A DNA stretch of 64,000 nucleotides from Persea americana (Eukaryota; Streptophyta; Magnoliopsida; Laurales; Lauraceae), in assembly GCA_029852735.1 (NCBI GenBank), contig CM056813.1:45715682-45779681 (forward strand), in the 5' to 3' direction. Under the pieces are notes generated by a model, which did not search any database, was not told where the DNA came from, and saw only the letters and a program-made list of their open reading frames with translations. A program made the translations under genes and the position numbers. Shown piece by piece: positions 1 to 10,964 of this stretch (positions within the stretch are counted from its first letter, which is position 1; each line of letters begins with the position of its first letter).

Positions 1-477
1 GTTTTTATATATAGAGGTGTTTAACGATTCTCCACCCTAATTACATGCCCAAAGGTTTCAGCAACCTAGCATTTTTGTCTAAGTAGTGAAAGATCTAAGA
101 TCTAGATGATGGCCAAAGATCAAGGCTTGTTGTGAACAACCCCATATTATGATGTTTAAAAATTAAATTAATATAATTCTTAACTATAATCATGTATTAC
201 ATGATATCTTGTTGTGGATACTAAATATGTTGTGGATCAAAGTGTTGAGGTCGAACGTCCACCCTCGCTCTTGAGCGGTCATAATTGTAGTCGAGCTCTC
301 ACCCTCACCATAAAACTATTGTTGTGACATTTCCCTTCACAAATTGATTTTGGAATAAGTGGTAGCTCAATGCGGTGTAAGATCCTACACAAAAGGATCT
401 AACTAGAACTCTTAAAAATAATGATGTCTTGAACTTAGGGAGTCAAGAATATGCAGGGTTTCAGATAAATGAATTAC

Positions 478-3400
478 CTTATGAGGTTTTACTCTCCCCA
501 ACTTTGGGAGGAATACTTTATCTCGGGGAGACATGACATCCATGAAATTGGAGATAACGTTAGAAGATGGGAACCACTTCTGAGTGTTCCACCAGTATAC
601 CAGCCAAGGGGCGTAGTGAGCAACTCGAGCGGCCCATTGGTCTGCTGCAAGTTGCTTCTTGAAAGCTTCACTTGATAAATTGGCTGGAAGACCAGACCAC
701 CAGTAGTTGATTGCGGGAGCGATAAGTGCTGCTGCTCTTAGCCTGTCAACATTCAAATTTCCAACATTAGATGGTGGGAGAAAGTGAACACCTCATTTAT
801 TTTCATGGCCTCCTAGCTATTCATGGTAAAATGGGTTCCAATGATGGAATACTGAAGTGGTGAAGCGTGAAGGATATAAGGTTGATAGGTTTCAATACCC
901 TAACTTTCGTGGGATCTTATTTACTGAGGTAATGATTTGGGTATTGAGTTTCCAGCAAATGGGAGATTATCTAATAGTAGTCATCTGTGAATCCTCACCT
1001 TCGTTTCTTCATTTCTTTAATGGTCTTTTATAGAATCCCAAGAGCAAGATTCCATGGAAACAAATTACGGACCGTAAGTGAATAGAACAAAAGGCCACAT
1101 TATGATAAAGTAGGAAAAAACATTATATCCATAACTATTGAGAACTTCACTAGTAGAGTTGAGTGAAGTAAAACCTCCAATTTTCAGATAAAAGATCACA
1201 TCAAAAGTACACATTTTAAAACTCTCCTCCTCTATTTTTTTTTTGTTTGAAAAAACAACCTCATTTCTTCACTAAAAGACAAAACAACACCCATTTTTTA
1301 AACAAAAAGTTAAAAAGATTTCCTCCCAAACAACTCAAGACAAAATATCATCATAACCTACTTATATTTTAGTCTTTCACTATTTGAGGCTTTACTTCAC
1401 TCTACTGTACATTTAAAGTTCCCAAACAGTCTTGTATTAGTTTGTTCAGAGAATTATCTACATGACCCCGAATGGTTGAAGATATTGCTAAATTTAATAA
1501 ATGTACCATGAGTTATCCCTAAAGGAAAGGCATTATTTTAATTAAAAAAAAACTCAAACTAAAAAATAAAATTGTTAAAAGATATTAAATAAATTATTTT
1601 TATGCTGAGTGAAAGAAAGTAAAATAAATAACCTTGAGAAGAAAGTACTTTAGAAAAAGTTATATACTATTCTCTGCAAGACCATACCAGCTTGAAGTTG
1701 GTCAGATGGAAAGGTTTGTCAAGTCTCTATGTATTGCGTTTGAACAAATAATATAATGATAAAGTTGTGATAAAGATGAACTTGATGATGGGCAAATTTA
1801 TTGCTATATATCATGATAATATTCAATAAGTTCAGAATAGTGGCAATGACCACAAACTCGATAGAAGGGGAACGCTTTAGCCTCATACGCCCCATATTGT
1901 GAAAGCTTATTTTTGGATGTACCCAATGTCCAAAATAGTTATCTACTACTTGGGCCTCTATCAGTTACTGGTTGCCATGTCCTCTGAATTGCCAATTTCT
2001 AACTGCCAATAGAATGGTTCTTCCTAAACTACAATAAAATATAATTTTGCCAACGCAGTCACCGCGTCTGGTAAAATCAGAACTGCGTCGGCAAAGGATT
2101 TCCCAATATTGCATTTCAGTGCGTCGGCCGCACATTGACTAATAGATGTAGCAAAATCCATAGCTGACGCTATTTTAAGTGGTGCTTACGGGTTCAAAAT
2201 ATAGGCCTTATGTGTTTTTTTCAAGTTGGGTGGGGGCTTTCCTTATATATGAGTCCGACCCTTAATGAATAACCACCATAAGTTTATAAGATATCGTCAA
2301 ATCTTATTTTGAATGGAGGTTATCTCATCGTACGATTAAACACACACAAAAAAAAAAAAAGTTAATAAAACAACATTTTTTTAGCCATGGTTTTTTGTTT
2401 GGTCAATCTTACAGTGGTTCCAATTTAATTCTAAACAAAAAATTGGGATACCCCATAAATAAATGTGTTTTATTATTTTGAACGACTCTGATCCAATTTT
2501 AATTCTATTTTTAATTCTTTGTAGTTGCCCCCAGAATTTTAAAAAAAAAAAAAACATGAAAGAGGTAGAGAGTTGGGAATAAATCCAAGCAATTAAAACG
2601 GTGTGCTCATATTATTTTGGAAAAAAAGAATTTTACTAAATGGGGCTTTGCGGATGCAGACTTGTGCATCACCAATAGGGAAAATAATTGTCAACACATT
2701 ATTGCATCGCCACTAGGAAAACACGCGTTAGCAAAACTTTCGCACTCTTTTGGGCGAAATCTTTGTTGGAGCCAATGCATGTTTTCCACCACCTTTTCCA
2801 ACGCGGTCTTGTGTCGGTAAAAGTAGAAATTATCTGTGACTTTCGCCAATGCCAAATATGCATCAGAAATAAGTTTTTTACGAATGCCAATTTTCATTGT
2901 GTCGGCAAATACTGTCGGGAAAGTTTTTCCACGACGTTTTCCAACACAGTCTTACTTGCGTCGGTAAAAGTAGCAATTCTCTATGACTTTCGCCAACGAA
3001 AATTTTAACTGCGTCAGAAAATAGTGTCGGGAAAGGTAAGTTTGTCAAAAATGGAGTTCTGCAGACGCAACTCATGTGTTGGCAATGGTGTAAATAAAAA
3101 CTCAAAGCTTTCCCAATACACACCTATGCGTCACTAGTAGGCAAGATAATTGCCAACGCATTATTGTGTCGTCATTAAAAAAACACGCTTTGGCAAAACT
3201 CTTCCTCTCTTTTGGGGGGATTTTTTGTTGGTGTCAATGTGGTTTCCACAGCTTTTGTCAACGCGGTTTTACTTGCGTTGGTAAAAATAACAATTTCTGT
3301 GACTTTTTCCAACGTAGTCTAAATATGCGCTGTAAATAAGACTTCAACTAATGTAAATTTTCACTACGTCGGAAAATAGTATCGGAAAAGGTGTAGTTTG

Positions 3401-4492
3401 TTGTAGAGGATCCAAACATATCGGCAATGTCCCCGCTGGTACCTAAGAAGGTTGGAAGAAAAATGGAAACAAAGAACAATGTATGGCTGCAACATACCTG
3501 TGTGGGATATATCTGAGACAGGACCAAACAGTTTGTCCCCCTAGCGAAATTCCAATCACATAAAACTTGGATCCCAACTCGAGTTGGTCAGCAAGTTCTT
3601 CAATATCCATAGCAGCACTTTTCACTGTCCTTTTTGGATGAGGATCGCTTTCACCATACCCAGCTCTATCATAGGATACTAAATAGATTCCCAATTCCTC
3701 AGCCAATTCCTGTAAATGACGAAACAACCAATCATCTGCAAGATTAGGATGAGTTTCACTGTACCTTGAAATTCAAGTCGTTTGAATATTTTGGCAGCAT
3801 GGATGGTATCAATTCCCACGTGTTTGGGCACGTATGCTTGGAAGCCAGAGATTGCATAAAGCAAAGTGTTCTACTACCTTTTCTGATTCTGCGCAACAGA
3901 GGAGATGACCATCTTGTCTGCTACAACATTCAACTTGTGTTTTGAAGCATGCAATAAGAGCTTGTTCGTGCAATGAGAGGATTCTATATTTCTTGAATTT
4001 TTATTTCCATATGAGAAAAATACCATGCACTTCTACTACTTCTATAGAAAATCAAAATCCTCATTCTGAAGGAAAATTAGTCCATTTTTTTTTCCTTTTA
4101 AGGAAAATGAATCACACCGAACAACAGAATAGTGGAATATGTATGAAAAATCAGAACAATTTTTCTCTCCACCGTGGAACCCCCTTATCGCACAAATACA
4201 TCTCAATGGAATGAATATGAGATTTTGAGGAAACAAATGATACCGAAGACAGTGGAAATGCATCATGTCTGCAAGAGTCAAAGCCATGAACAAATACAAT
4301 CTTATGATTGGCTTTATCTTTCGGGACGCCATGTTCTTTGTAGGCAAGATGCCTTCCATCTCTGAGTTTTATCCTAGGGGCTGTAACAGGAGGTCCATTT
4401 GGAGATCCACAAATCTTAGGAGGAGAGGGTTGAATTGCGCGATAAGACCATGCTATTAACCCCATAAACAATGCTGCTAATATTTTTTTCAT
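478..4492 (-). CDS. Alpha/beta hydrolase family protein, 5' three coding exons (gene continues beyond left edge)
   Basis: Minus-strand gene with exons 4244-4492, 3498-3709 and 478-742. Each border is GT/AG (donors TCG|GTATCA, CAG|GTATGT, AAG|GTAATT; acceptors TTTACAG and TTGACAG) and the phases join in frame, giving 242 residues so far. The start at 4492 was chosen because an acceptor-like TTTCAG lies just upstream and the next residues (MKKILAALFMGLIAW) form a hydrophobic N-terminal anchor; a longer in-frame start at 4588 is possible. Family motifs: an HG loop (FVHGFDSCRHD) and the nucleophile elbow GISLGG in exon 2, with Ser as nucleophile. The catalytic Asp and His should be in exons left of the window. 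Substrate unknown; the plant family is membrane-anchored hydrolases of mostly uncharacterised function. No frame break is seen, so this is probably a live gene. Confidence 0.85.
2027..3405. mobile_element. Degenerate non-autonomous DNA element, possibly CACTA-like, in intron 2
   Basis: The left end begins CTACAATAAAA and the right end, read inverted, begins CTACAACAAA. Both are followed by subterminal copies of motifs such as GCGTCGG and CCAACGC, repeated on both strands across the segment. Short terminal inverted repeats beginning CACTACAA with GC-rich subterminal repeats are typical of CACTA elements; here the first bases have drifted and no 3-bp target duplication can be fixed. No transposase is encoded. 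Sequence at 2180-2610 looks unrelated and may be a second insertion or decay. Confidence 0.4.
2663..3395 (+). repeat. Diverged direct repeats inside the intronic element
   Basis: A segment starting near 2667 (GCATCACCAATAGG) recurs near 3128 (GCGTCACTAGTAGG), an offset of about 461 bp. A shorter unit containing TTTTCCAACGCGGTCTT followed by GTCGGTAAAAGTAG occurs three times, starting near 2785, 2927 and 3241. The copies differ at many positions, so the duplication is old. Confidence 0.65.
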
Positions 4493-5637
4493 CGTTGTTC
4501 CTGAAATGTTCCAACTTGACATGAAAATCAGAACGGAAAGATAGGCTAAATATAAGGAAGACATGCAGGCTCCACATTCAATTGCCACTCAGTTTTTTCA
4601 ATCTCAAACCAGCTGCAAGTGCTCTGTTCATGTAGGGCCAATCTGTTAAATTGGCATATTCCTAGTGTTTCCAATTAGTTATTTTCACTTTAAAAGGGGC
4701 TAAAACTAAAAGTAAAAGAATAAAGGTGAAGATTTAACAAGATCCATTAAAAACTCTCTCCATCATGCAAGTCCACTAAATGGAACCAAAGCAATGGTCT
4801 CACCAACATCTCCAATCGTAGACCACCCTTTGCTCTTTGGGTCTTTTATAGTCATTCAATACAACCCAATTTACAATGAATTCATAGGTATTTATTATGA
4901 AGCAGGCAAATTGGCATCCAGAAAGAAGGGATAGTTACTCATTCAACGTGTGTTTTGTGGCAATCGGAAAAACCGAGGTCAGCCAGGAGGTAGCTTTTGT
5001 CAAGACATAGGTCAAGCCCAACCCAATGAGTCCGGTCAACCCAACTGGTCAGGCTAGTCCAAGAAGACTGATTTTAGGCATGCTGTAATCTACTCTGCAT
5101 CACTAACAGCTGGATAGCTTAGTATACATTCTATTTATAGGCCTTACAATTGGAATCTAAATCATGTTTATATTATTAGAATATGATAGATAGATACTAT
5201 GTCAAATTCGACCAGCCCGTACATCCCAAAAGCTTAAGCCATTGGAAGCATAAAACCAGTCCACTTAATAGCTTTTCTGCCTCTCCCATCCCAAAATCAA
5301 TCCATTTTGACGGTCAACATGCCATCTAACTTGATTTCCAATCTCCACACCCCTTACATCAGAATGGAAAACCATCCATTCCTGCAAAACCTCAAAACCA
5401 ATTGAGGACTGAATATTATTGAAAAAAGAAACATGAAAAAAAGCAGAATAAAAAAAAAAAAACTATTTTCTAGCATCTCTTCTTAAAATTGAAATGTTCA
5501 AGAAAAAAAAGGCCAAGGCAAGGTAAAGAATTATAGCACAGGTAAGCTGCTGATACATAAAAGAAGTGATGTTAGAGATTAAGAAAGAAAGTAATAAAGA
5601 AACACAATATTAATAAAAGAGGAAAAACCAGGATCAC
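4493..5637 (-). other. Probable 5'UTR intron of the hydrolase gene
   Basis: No coding sequence is visible here. The segment lies between a donor-like CTTCAG|GTGATC at 5638/5637 and an acceptor-like CATTTCAG ending at about 4501, eight bases before the chosen start codon. The interpretation as a leader intron is an inference from these two sites and the TATA box upstream; transcript data would settle it. Confidence 0.4.
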
Positions 5638-5752
5638 CTGAAGTGAAATGGAACGAGCTGATCGGATTTGATTTGCTAGTGTGAGCTCTTGCAGTTACAG
5701 GTGAGATCTTTCCAATTCACTTGAGCCATCTTTGCAGTGCTTCTTATATAGG
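5638..5752 (-). promoter_or_regulatory. Putative TATA box and non-coding first exon of the hydrolase gene
   Basis: On the minus strand CTATATAAG lies at about 5743-5751. Transcription would start near 5715 and the leader would run to a good donor (CAG|GTGATC) at 5638. A short ATG-initiated upstream frame (MAQVNWKDL...) begins in this leader and stops soon after, so it is either a uORF or chance. Confidence 0.4.
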
Positions 5753-6706
5753 ACCCAGATGGTAAAAAGCTCTCAAATCCATGCAGGAAACATATTCCTA
5801 GTTCTAGAAAATGAATTTGGACGTCGTCTTCTATGAAAGACGTGGACACTCGTATGACAGCTTGACATGGAAAGCATGACAGCTCAAGGTTTAATGATGG
5901 CCCCCACTGATCAGACTGTCAGGCCTAATCCATATAAATTGACGGTTGATGATAACCGGCAATGGTCCCTTTCACATATTGAAAGCATAAGCAACCGATA
6001 GTATTTTGGAAGTTGGTGTTAAGTCGTATTCCATCCAAATAAGGCGTATGTATGTGGAAGTAGTATGAAGCACTTGCGGCAGTACCTGACACCTTCTAAA
6101 GATGCTTCCCTTCACAGTTCCACTCTTGGTCTTTTTGTTTTTCCATTTTTTTTTTCCCTTTCTTTTGACGCGAGTATGCCTGTGGTATTTTTACCTGATT
6201 AATAGATAAGTTTGGGGTAGGACTCGAACATAAGAGTAAACCTGCACCTCATGCGTGTGAACCATCACCCAAACAAACCACATTTCTTCCAAGTTCAGAT
6301 CCCCCGACTATTCAAGTTGAATCCCATATCCTCAAATGACATATCTTAATATTTTAATTTATTATGAATAGCCCTAAAAAAACACATTATCGACGATGTG
6401 ACTGGGCAGTGACGACGTTTAGGGGCAGACTAATACACAAGTATGTGGGTGCAGTCGCACCTGTTAAACCGCGGTGCGCCTCAAAAAATTCTATAAAAAT
6501 CATGGTTCCTCCCCACAAAATCCACATTAAAACTCTCGGCTTGTCCCAAAACCAAACTGCCTATTAAGGTCCACACCTCTCAAACGAAAATCCCGGGTCC
6601 ACCATTGATGAAGTTCGTCATAAGTTCCCAACATGTGCCACACGGTTCCTATTTAAATTGCTATAACATGGGATCCCTTGAAGTAACTACGAGAGGATCC
6701 GAGCTC
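5753..6706. other. Intergenic stretch, nothing recognised
   Basis: Low coding potential on both strands. It includes the region upstream of the hydrolase promoter. No terminal repeats, tRNA-like folds or conserved protein fragments were recognised. Confidence 0.5.
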
Positions 6707-7576
6707 TGTTAGGATTTTGAGTGTTGGCTAAATTCATGAGTTGGACAAAACTCTGAGTCTTTTGAGTTGTAATCTTATTTTAGAAAGGGGCTCTGAAGAT
6801 AGAAGATTGGAATGACTCAAAAAGCTGGAAGAAATAGAAGTGCTGAAATTATGAATCATCCAGAGTGGGGTCCACTCAAGCGACCACTTCATCCGCTCGA
6901 GTAGACATGAGTCAGAATGGCCAGACGCTGAAACAGAACCTATCTGCTTGAGTGGACATTCCATCTGCTCGAGCGGACAATGCGACAGAGTCCAAGTTAA
7001 ATTAGAAACTTATTTCTAATTGTGCACAAACTGCTTGTTTTAATCATAATCAAGTTAGGCAACCTTAAGCACGTCTCAAGGGCTATTTAAAGGATTCCAT
7101 AGCTATTCTAAAGACACACCTCACCTCTCAAAGTTCTAAGTTAGAGATTTAATTGAGAGAATTCTTCTTTAAAGATTTTTTAAGAAGTTGTGCTGTCAAG
7201 TTCTCTAGAGTCAATTTCTTTTGCATCCTTTGTAGAAGATCATTTAGGAGTCAAGCGCGAAATTGAGTCTGTTGCAATCAACTGTGTGAACTCATTGAAG
7301 CATGAAACGACACAATGCAACTCAAGTCCTTAGATTGGGGATATATGGGGAGGAAATCTGAGTTTCTTGTAATTGCGAGATTCATAGTGCTTGATTATCG
7401 ATCCAATTAGTATCCGTAGTTTTTCACCCGGTTAGGATTTTTATCACAAAATCCGGTGTCCTTGTAGTGCGTGCTTGTGATTTTATTTTCGCTGCAATAT
7501 TACTATTTATTTTTTCACACTGTTGAGCTGATTTATTGAGCAGACTAATCTAGAGATCTTGCGAACCCTAAACTTT
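6707..7576 (+). mobile_element. Copia-type LTR-like segment (solo LTR or fragment)
   Basis: It starts TGTTAGGATTTTGAG and may end near AAACTTTCA. It contains a TATA-like CTATTTAAAGG near 7083 and, in its 3' third, a TTTTTCACCCGGTT ... TTTATCAC arrangement often seen in copia LTRs. The motif TCCGCTCGAGTAGACA recurs three times with changes between about 6890 and 6980. No target duplication was found, so the borders are uncertain. Confidence 0.3.
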
Positions 7577-7799
7577 CAAAATCCTTCCTATATTTAGAAA
7601 CCCTAATATCATCTTCCATGGCAATACAAGCTTGTTCGTAGTATGTCCAACAACGGCCCCTCGACCACAGTTAGATGCTAGTTGGATGACAACACGGTAG
7701 TATAGTTAATGCTGTGATGTCAGTGGGATATAAGGAGGGAGGTATATATAGTCCAGTGAGCATAAAATATGAAAATGAGTTCTATGCGTTAATAGGAAA

Positions 7800-8265
7800 A
7801 CTTAATATTTATTTTATAGAAAAAAGTAGGATGCATTAAACAAAATCAACAGAATACAAAAGCTAGGTCTTTGAGAGGACCCGTTACACGAAGTGATAAA
7901 GTTTGGGTCCCTTGTGAAGGATTAGGCTTTGAAATACTCCAACACACAGCCGGAAATCTAGTGTTTTTTTACGCTAGGAAGCTTTTACGGATCTCATGTG
8001 TCTGGATTTCAATGTGAAAGATGCAAACTCAGGGCTCTCAACTCCCGTATATAACTAATTCCGATGAGTCAAGCGTCCTAGAGACTTCTACTACGTGGGG
8101 ATAAGATTCGGTCCTATTAATCTATCCAATTACTGCAAAATTCCTATATTTTCTACAACATACAAAGTTTTTTTTATTATAGTGGGTCTCTTATTCTCTT
8201 TTGGAAATTGCCATCTACTTGATTTGATGTGGGACCTACGGCACGCAGGCCACATGATTTTCTAC
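7800..8265 (-). mobile_element. Probable 3' LTR remnant of the adjacent copia fragment
   Basis: It lies directly downstream (minus strand) of a polypurine tract AAAGTGGGAGA, the standard copia PPT, which marks where a 3' LTR should begin. No second LTR copy is in the window, so the far border is a guess. The segment has no coding capacity. Confidence 0.35.
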
Positions 8266-8279
8266 GATCTCCCACTTTA
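8266..8279 (-). promoter_or_regulatory. Copia polypurine tract
   Basis: On the minus strand GTAAAGTGGGAGATC occurs just after the end of an RNase H fragment. This is the usual site for priming plus-strand DNA synthesis, immediately before the 3' LTR. Confidence 0.55.
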
Positions 8280-8295
8280 CACAGATGCCATATAC

Positions 8296-8880
8296 ATGAA
8301 ATATATCTCAGCCTCATGAGCATCATATGCCTTTCAAATGACTCTATAGGCAATGCCTTGGTAATATCATCAATCATTAATTTCTCCCAAGGCATATAGG
8401 ATATATCAATATCTCTCTTTTGAGCCTTCTCCCTAATAAAATAATATTTTATCTCAATATCTTTTAAATGATTGATGGTTAGACTTTTGTTCATTCACCG
8501 TTGAGATAGCCGATGTACTATCTATGATCATTGGGACATGCTCTATTTCTTTAGTTACTTCTAGGTTACACAGGAAGTGTTTCAACCTAAGAACCTTTTG
8601 GATAACTGTACTGCAAACTATATACTTTACTTTAGCCATTTACATAGTCGTTGAGCGTTGTTTCTTGCTCCCCAAGACGACACCTCCTCCAAAGGTAAGT
8701 ACATAACTGGTCGTGGACTTTCTCTGCTAGTCCAAACCACTAGCCCAATTAGCATTTGAGTACCCTCACATCTCCAGGAAATCACCTTGATAACCTAGGT
8801 GAGGTTTTACAGCTCCTTTAATGTACTATAAAATCTTTTTAACCGTGTATCAATGTGATAATTGCCTCTGCTAAGTCTCT
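8296..8880 (-). pseudogene. Ty1-copia RT/RNase H C-terminal fragment (family 1)
   Basis: Several interrupted minus-strand frames give the expected order of copia RNase H motifs: GYSNANWASGLD, then KSTTSYVLTFGGGVV, then a KVKYIVCSTVIQKVLRLKHFL block, then IEIKYYFIREKAQKRDI and a degenerate KALPIESF near the end. Stop codons and frameshifts separate the blocks. The rest of the element (gag to RT) is absent upstream. Dead fragment; no function now. Confidence 0.75.
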
Positions 8881-8934
8881 TTCTAAGGGGAAGTCTATCC
8901 AAAAGGAGATGCCACATGAAAGTCTTCAGTTTGG

Positions 8935-9195
8935 CTAATGCTTTGTATTTTTTTTCTTTTTTCTTTTTTCTTTTTTAAAACATATGGCATGAGTGCTTTG
9001 ATTTATGATTTGTACATAACAAAATGAGATACTATTGTTTCTCAATATCTTTTTCCTATGTGATAACACTGTTGGTATGAGCACCATTTTGTCAATGAGG
9101 GACTTTGCAACATTATGGAATAAAAAGTTGAGATTATTATTGTTATTATAATTATTAAATGTCCATACAAACTTCAATGCTTTGAAGGAGAGCAC
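8935..9195. other. AT-rich spacer with a TTTTCT-type tract
   Basis: A run of TTTTTTTTCTTTTTTCTTTT occurs near 8949. The remainder is AT-rich without recognisable protein similarity. It separates two unrelated copia fragments. Confidence 0.4.
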
Positions 9196-9545
9196 TGGTT
9201 AGGCCCATATGAACTTCATGATCTATGTACTTGGTACCATTGACTTCGATTATCTCGTAATGATGTTCTACGTGGACATGCATATGACGTTTCTTAAACT
9301 CCTCACTTACAAAGAGATGTTTAATCTTTATGTGTTTGGGGCCACATGAACGCTTATTGCTCTTGAAGAAGAAAGTAAACTAGGTTTATTTGTAAATGTA
9401 GTCTACCACTTGAGTCCTTGAATGAAATTCTTTAGCCATACTTCTTATGATGTGGCCTCATTACATGCCACGGACTTTGCTTTCATGGTGGATGAAATAA
9501 CAAATGACTATTTTGCACTACATGAAATTGTCCCTCTTGTCAGTA
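9196..9545 (-). pseudogene. Ty1-copia RNase H C-terminal fragment (family 2)
   Basis: Read on the minus strand in shifting frames, the segment gives AKSVACNEATS, VWLKNFIQGLKW, a NNKRS-like loop followed by PKHIKIKHLFV, and a tail ending DHEVHMGL. That is the order of the end of copia RNase H. The spacing and residues differ from the fragment at 8.3-8.9 kb, so two different families are present. Stops and frameshifts show that it is dead. Confidence 0.6.
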
Positions 9546-9556
9546 GAAAGATGTAA

Positions 9557-10964
9557 TCTTTTTTTGTTTTTGTTTTATATAAGGTAAGTTGGTATTAATA
9601 AAAAAAGGAAAAAGAAACTGAGCAGGAAGAGCCCTCAATACAAATAGAGGAAAACAACTAACCGGTAGAAAGGAAAATAAGGAATAAAACAGTCCTAACT
9701 AGGAGAAAAAAAAGGACTAATCTAACAGTCCCAAGGAAACCATAATGGGGTGAGGAGCCAGAGCTTGTCTAGCACCTGATAGGGAGTTGGCCATGCCCTT
9801 CAAACGATCCCAGAAAATCAACTGAGCTCTAACCAGTGATGGCTTCTTGTCATTGTACTTGGAGTCATTTTGAAGAAGCCAAAAACCAGAGATGGCATGA
9901 AAGAATATAGCTATAGCACATTTTCTTCCTGGGATATCTCCGTCTAATGCAATAGCTGACCAGATCGCTATAGCTGAGAGAGGGGAGGGAGGAAGAGGGC
10001 CATTGAAGCTGATGAGCAAGCCCTAGACTAATGAGCCAGTTTGTACATGAGAAAAAAAGACGGAGGTCTAATTCCTCATTGCTAAGGCAGATGTTGCATC
10101 TTGACGCCATAGACCAACCTTTAGATTTCACTTAACATTCTATCGAAGTTTTTTTGTGGATGAGACACTAGGAGAAGCAAGCCAACCGTGGGCTGAAGAA
10201 CTTGTTCCAGATCAGGCCAGACCAGGGAACTTCAGTTACTAAGGATCTCAGGAGATTCCATGCAGCTTTAAGGGAGAGGGTGCCCGTAGAGTTACCTTGC
10301 CAAGACAATAGGTTAGGGACTTCATTGACACCTATAGGAATTTGGCTAATAGATTGATGAAGGAAGTCCTTCAACTCTTCTGGAAGGTGATTTGGGATTT
10401 GCCAAGAGTTATTCTAAATGATGTTAGCAACTGAGTCCCTTACAGAGAACTGCATGTGAGGAAATCTGGGAGCTATAGCATCATGATCAATCGATTTGTC
10501 AAACCACAAACTGATGGAAAGCCCATTCCCAGGAATCCATTTACTGTCTCGTTGAAGGTAGGAAGACAAAGACCGGAGCCTCTTCCAAATGCATGAATTA
10601 CCCTTTAGATTCCCCACATACCAAATGGACGAGCTTTTGAAGTACCTAGTTCTAAACCACTTTGCCCAAAGAGAGTCAGCAAAGACCGCAGACCATCCCA
10701 GCTTCAACATGCAGGCTTCATTTGCCTCCTTTACCTTGCGCAAGCCAAGACCTCCCTCTGATTTTGGTAAGTAGATCGTTTCCCATCTGATAAGGTTACT
10801 TCTCAATTTCTCCGGGTTACCAGACTATAAGAAATTTCTCATCAGCCGTTCCATTTGGAGGCAAGTTTTACTGGGAATGGGAATAACCAGGGAGATATGG
10901 AGAGAGATAGAAGAAAGAACATGCTTAACTAGGATAAAACGCCTAGCAAAAGAAAGACACTTTG
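9557..10964 (-). pseudogene. L1-like LINE, 3' segment of ORF2 (C-terminal of RT region to zinc finger)
   Basis: Minus-strand frames encode the part after the RT core. A block reading IRWETIYLPKSEGGLGLRK (near 10790) is characteristic of plant L1 elements. A GWSMASRCNICLSNEE block near 10110 resembles the zinc-binding domain after plant LINE RTs. The 3' end near 9557 is followed on the minus strand by an A-rich tail (AAAACAAAAACAAAAAAAG), as expected for target-primed reverse transcription. Stops and frameshifts interrupt the frame throughout. Confidence 0.75.
10957..10964 (+). repeat. 8-bp target duplication, left copy (ACACTTTG)
   Basis: It matches 12932-12939 exactly. The LINE sequence reads continuously across one copy (…LEDKV / VSF…) when the intervening segment is left out. 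Confidence 0.65.

Larger units (their letters stand above)
743..3497 (-). other. Intron 2 of the alpha/beta hydrolase gene
   Basis: Bounded by donor AG|GTATGT at 3497 and acceptor TTGACAG at 743. At 2,755 bp it is far longer than intron 1 (534 bp, 3710-4243). The difference is mostly explained by the repeat-rich insert at about 2027-3405. The part from 743 to 2026 is AT-rich and shows no coding potential or recognisable repeat. Confidence 0.75.

Noticed and set aside
4042..4359. 105-codon minus-strand frame overlapping hydrolase exon 1
   Set aside because: It is in another frame of the exon and runs into intron 1; the hydrolase frame has clear family motifs.
6734..6964. 76-codon minus-strand frame
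   Set aside because: It lies within the LTR-like segment with repeated TCCGCTCGAG motifs; no recognised domain.
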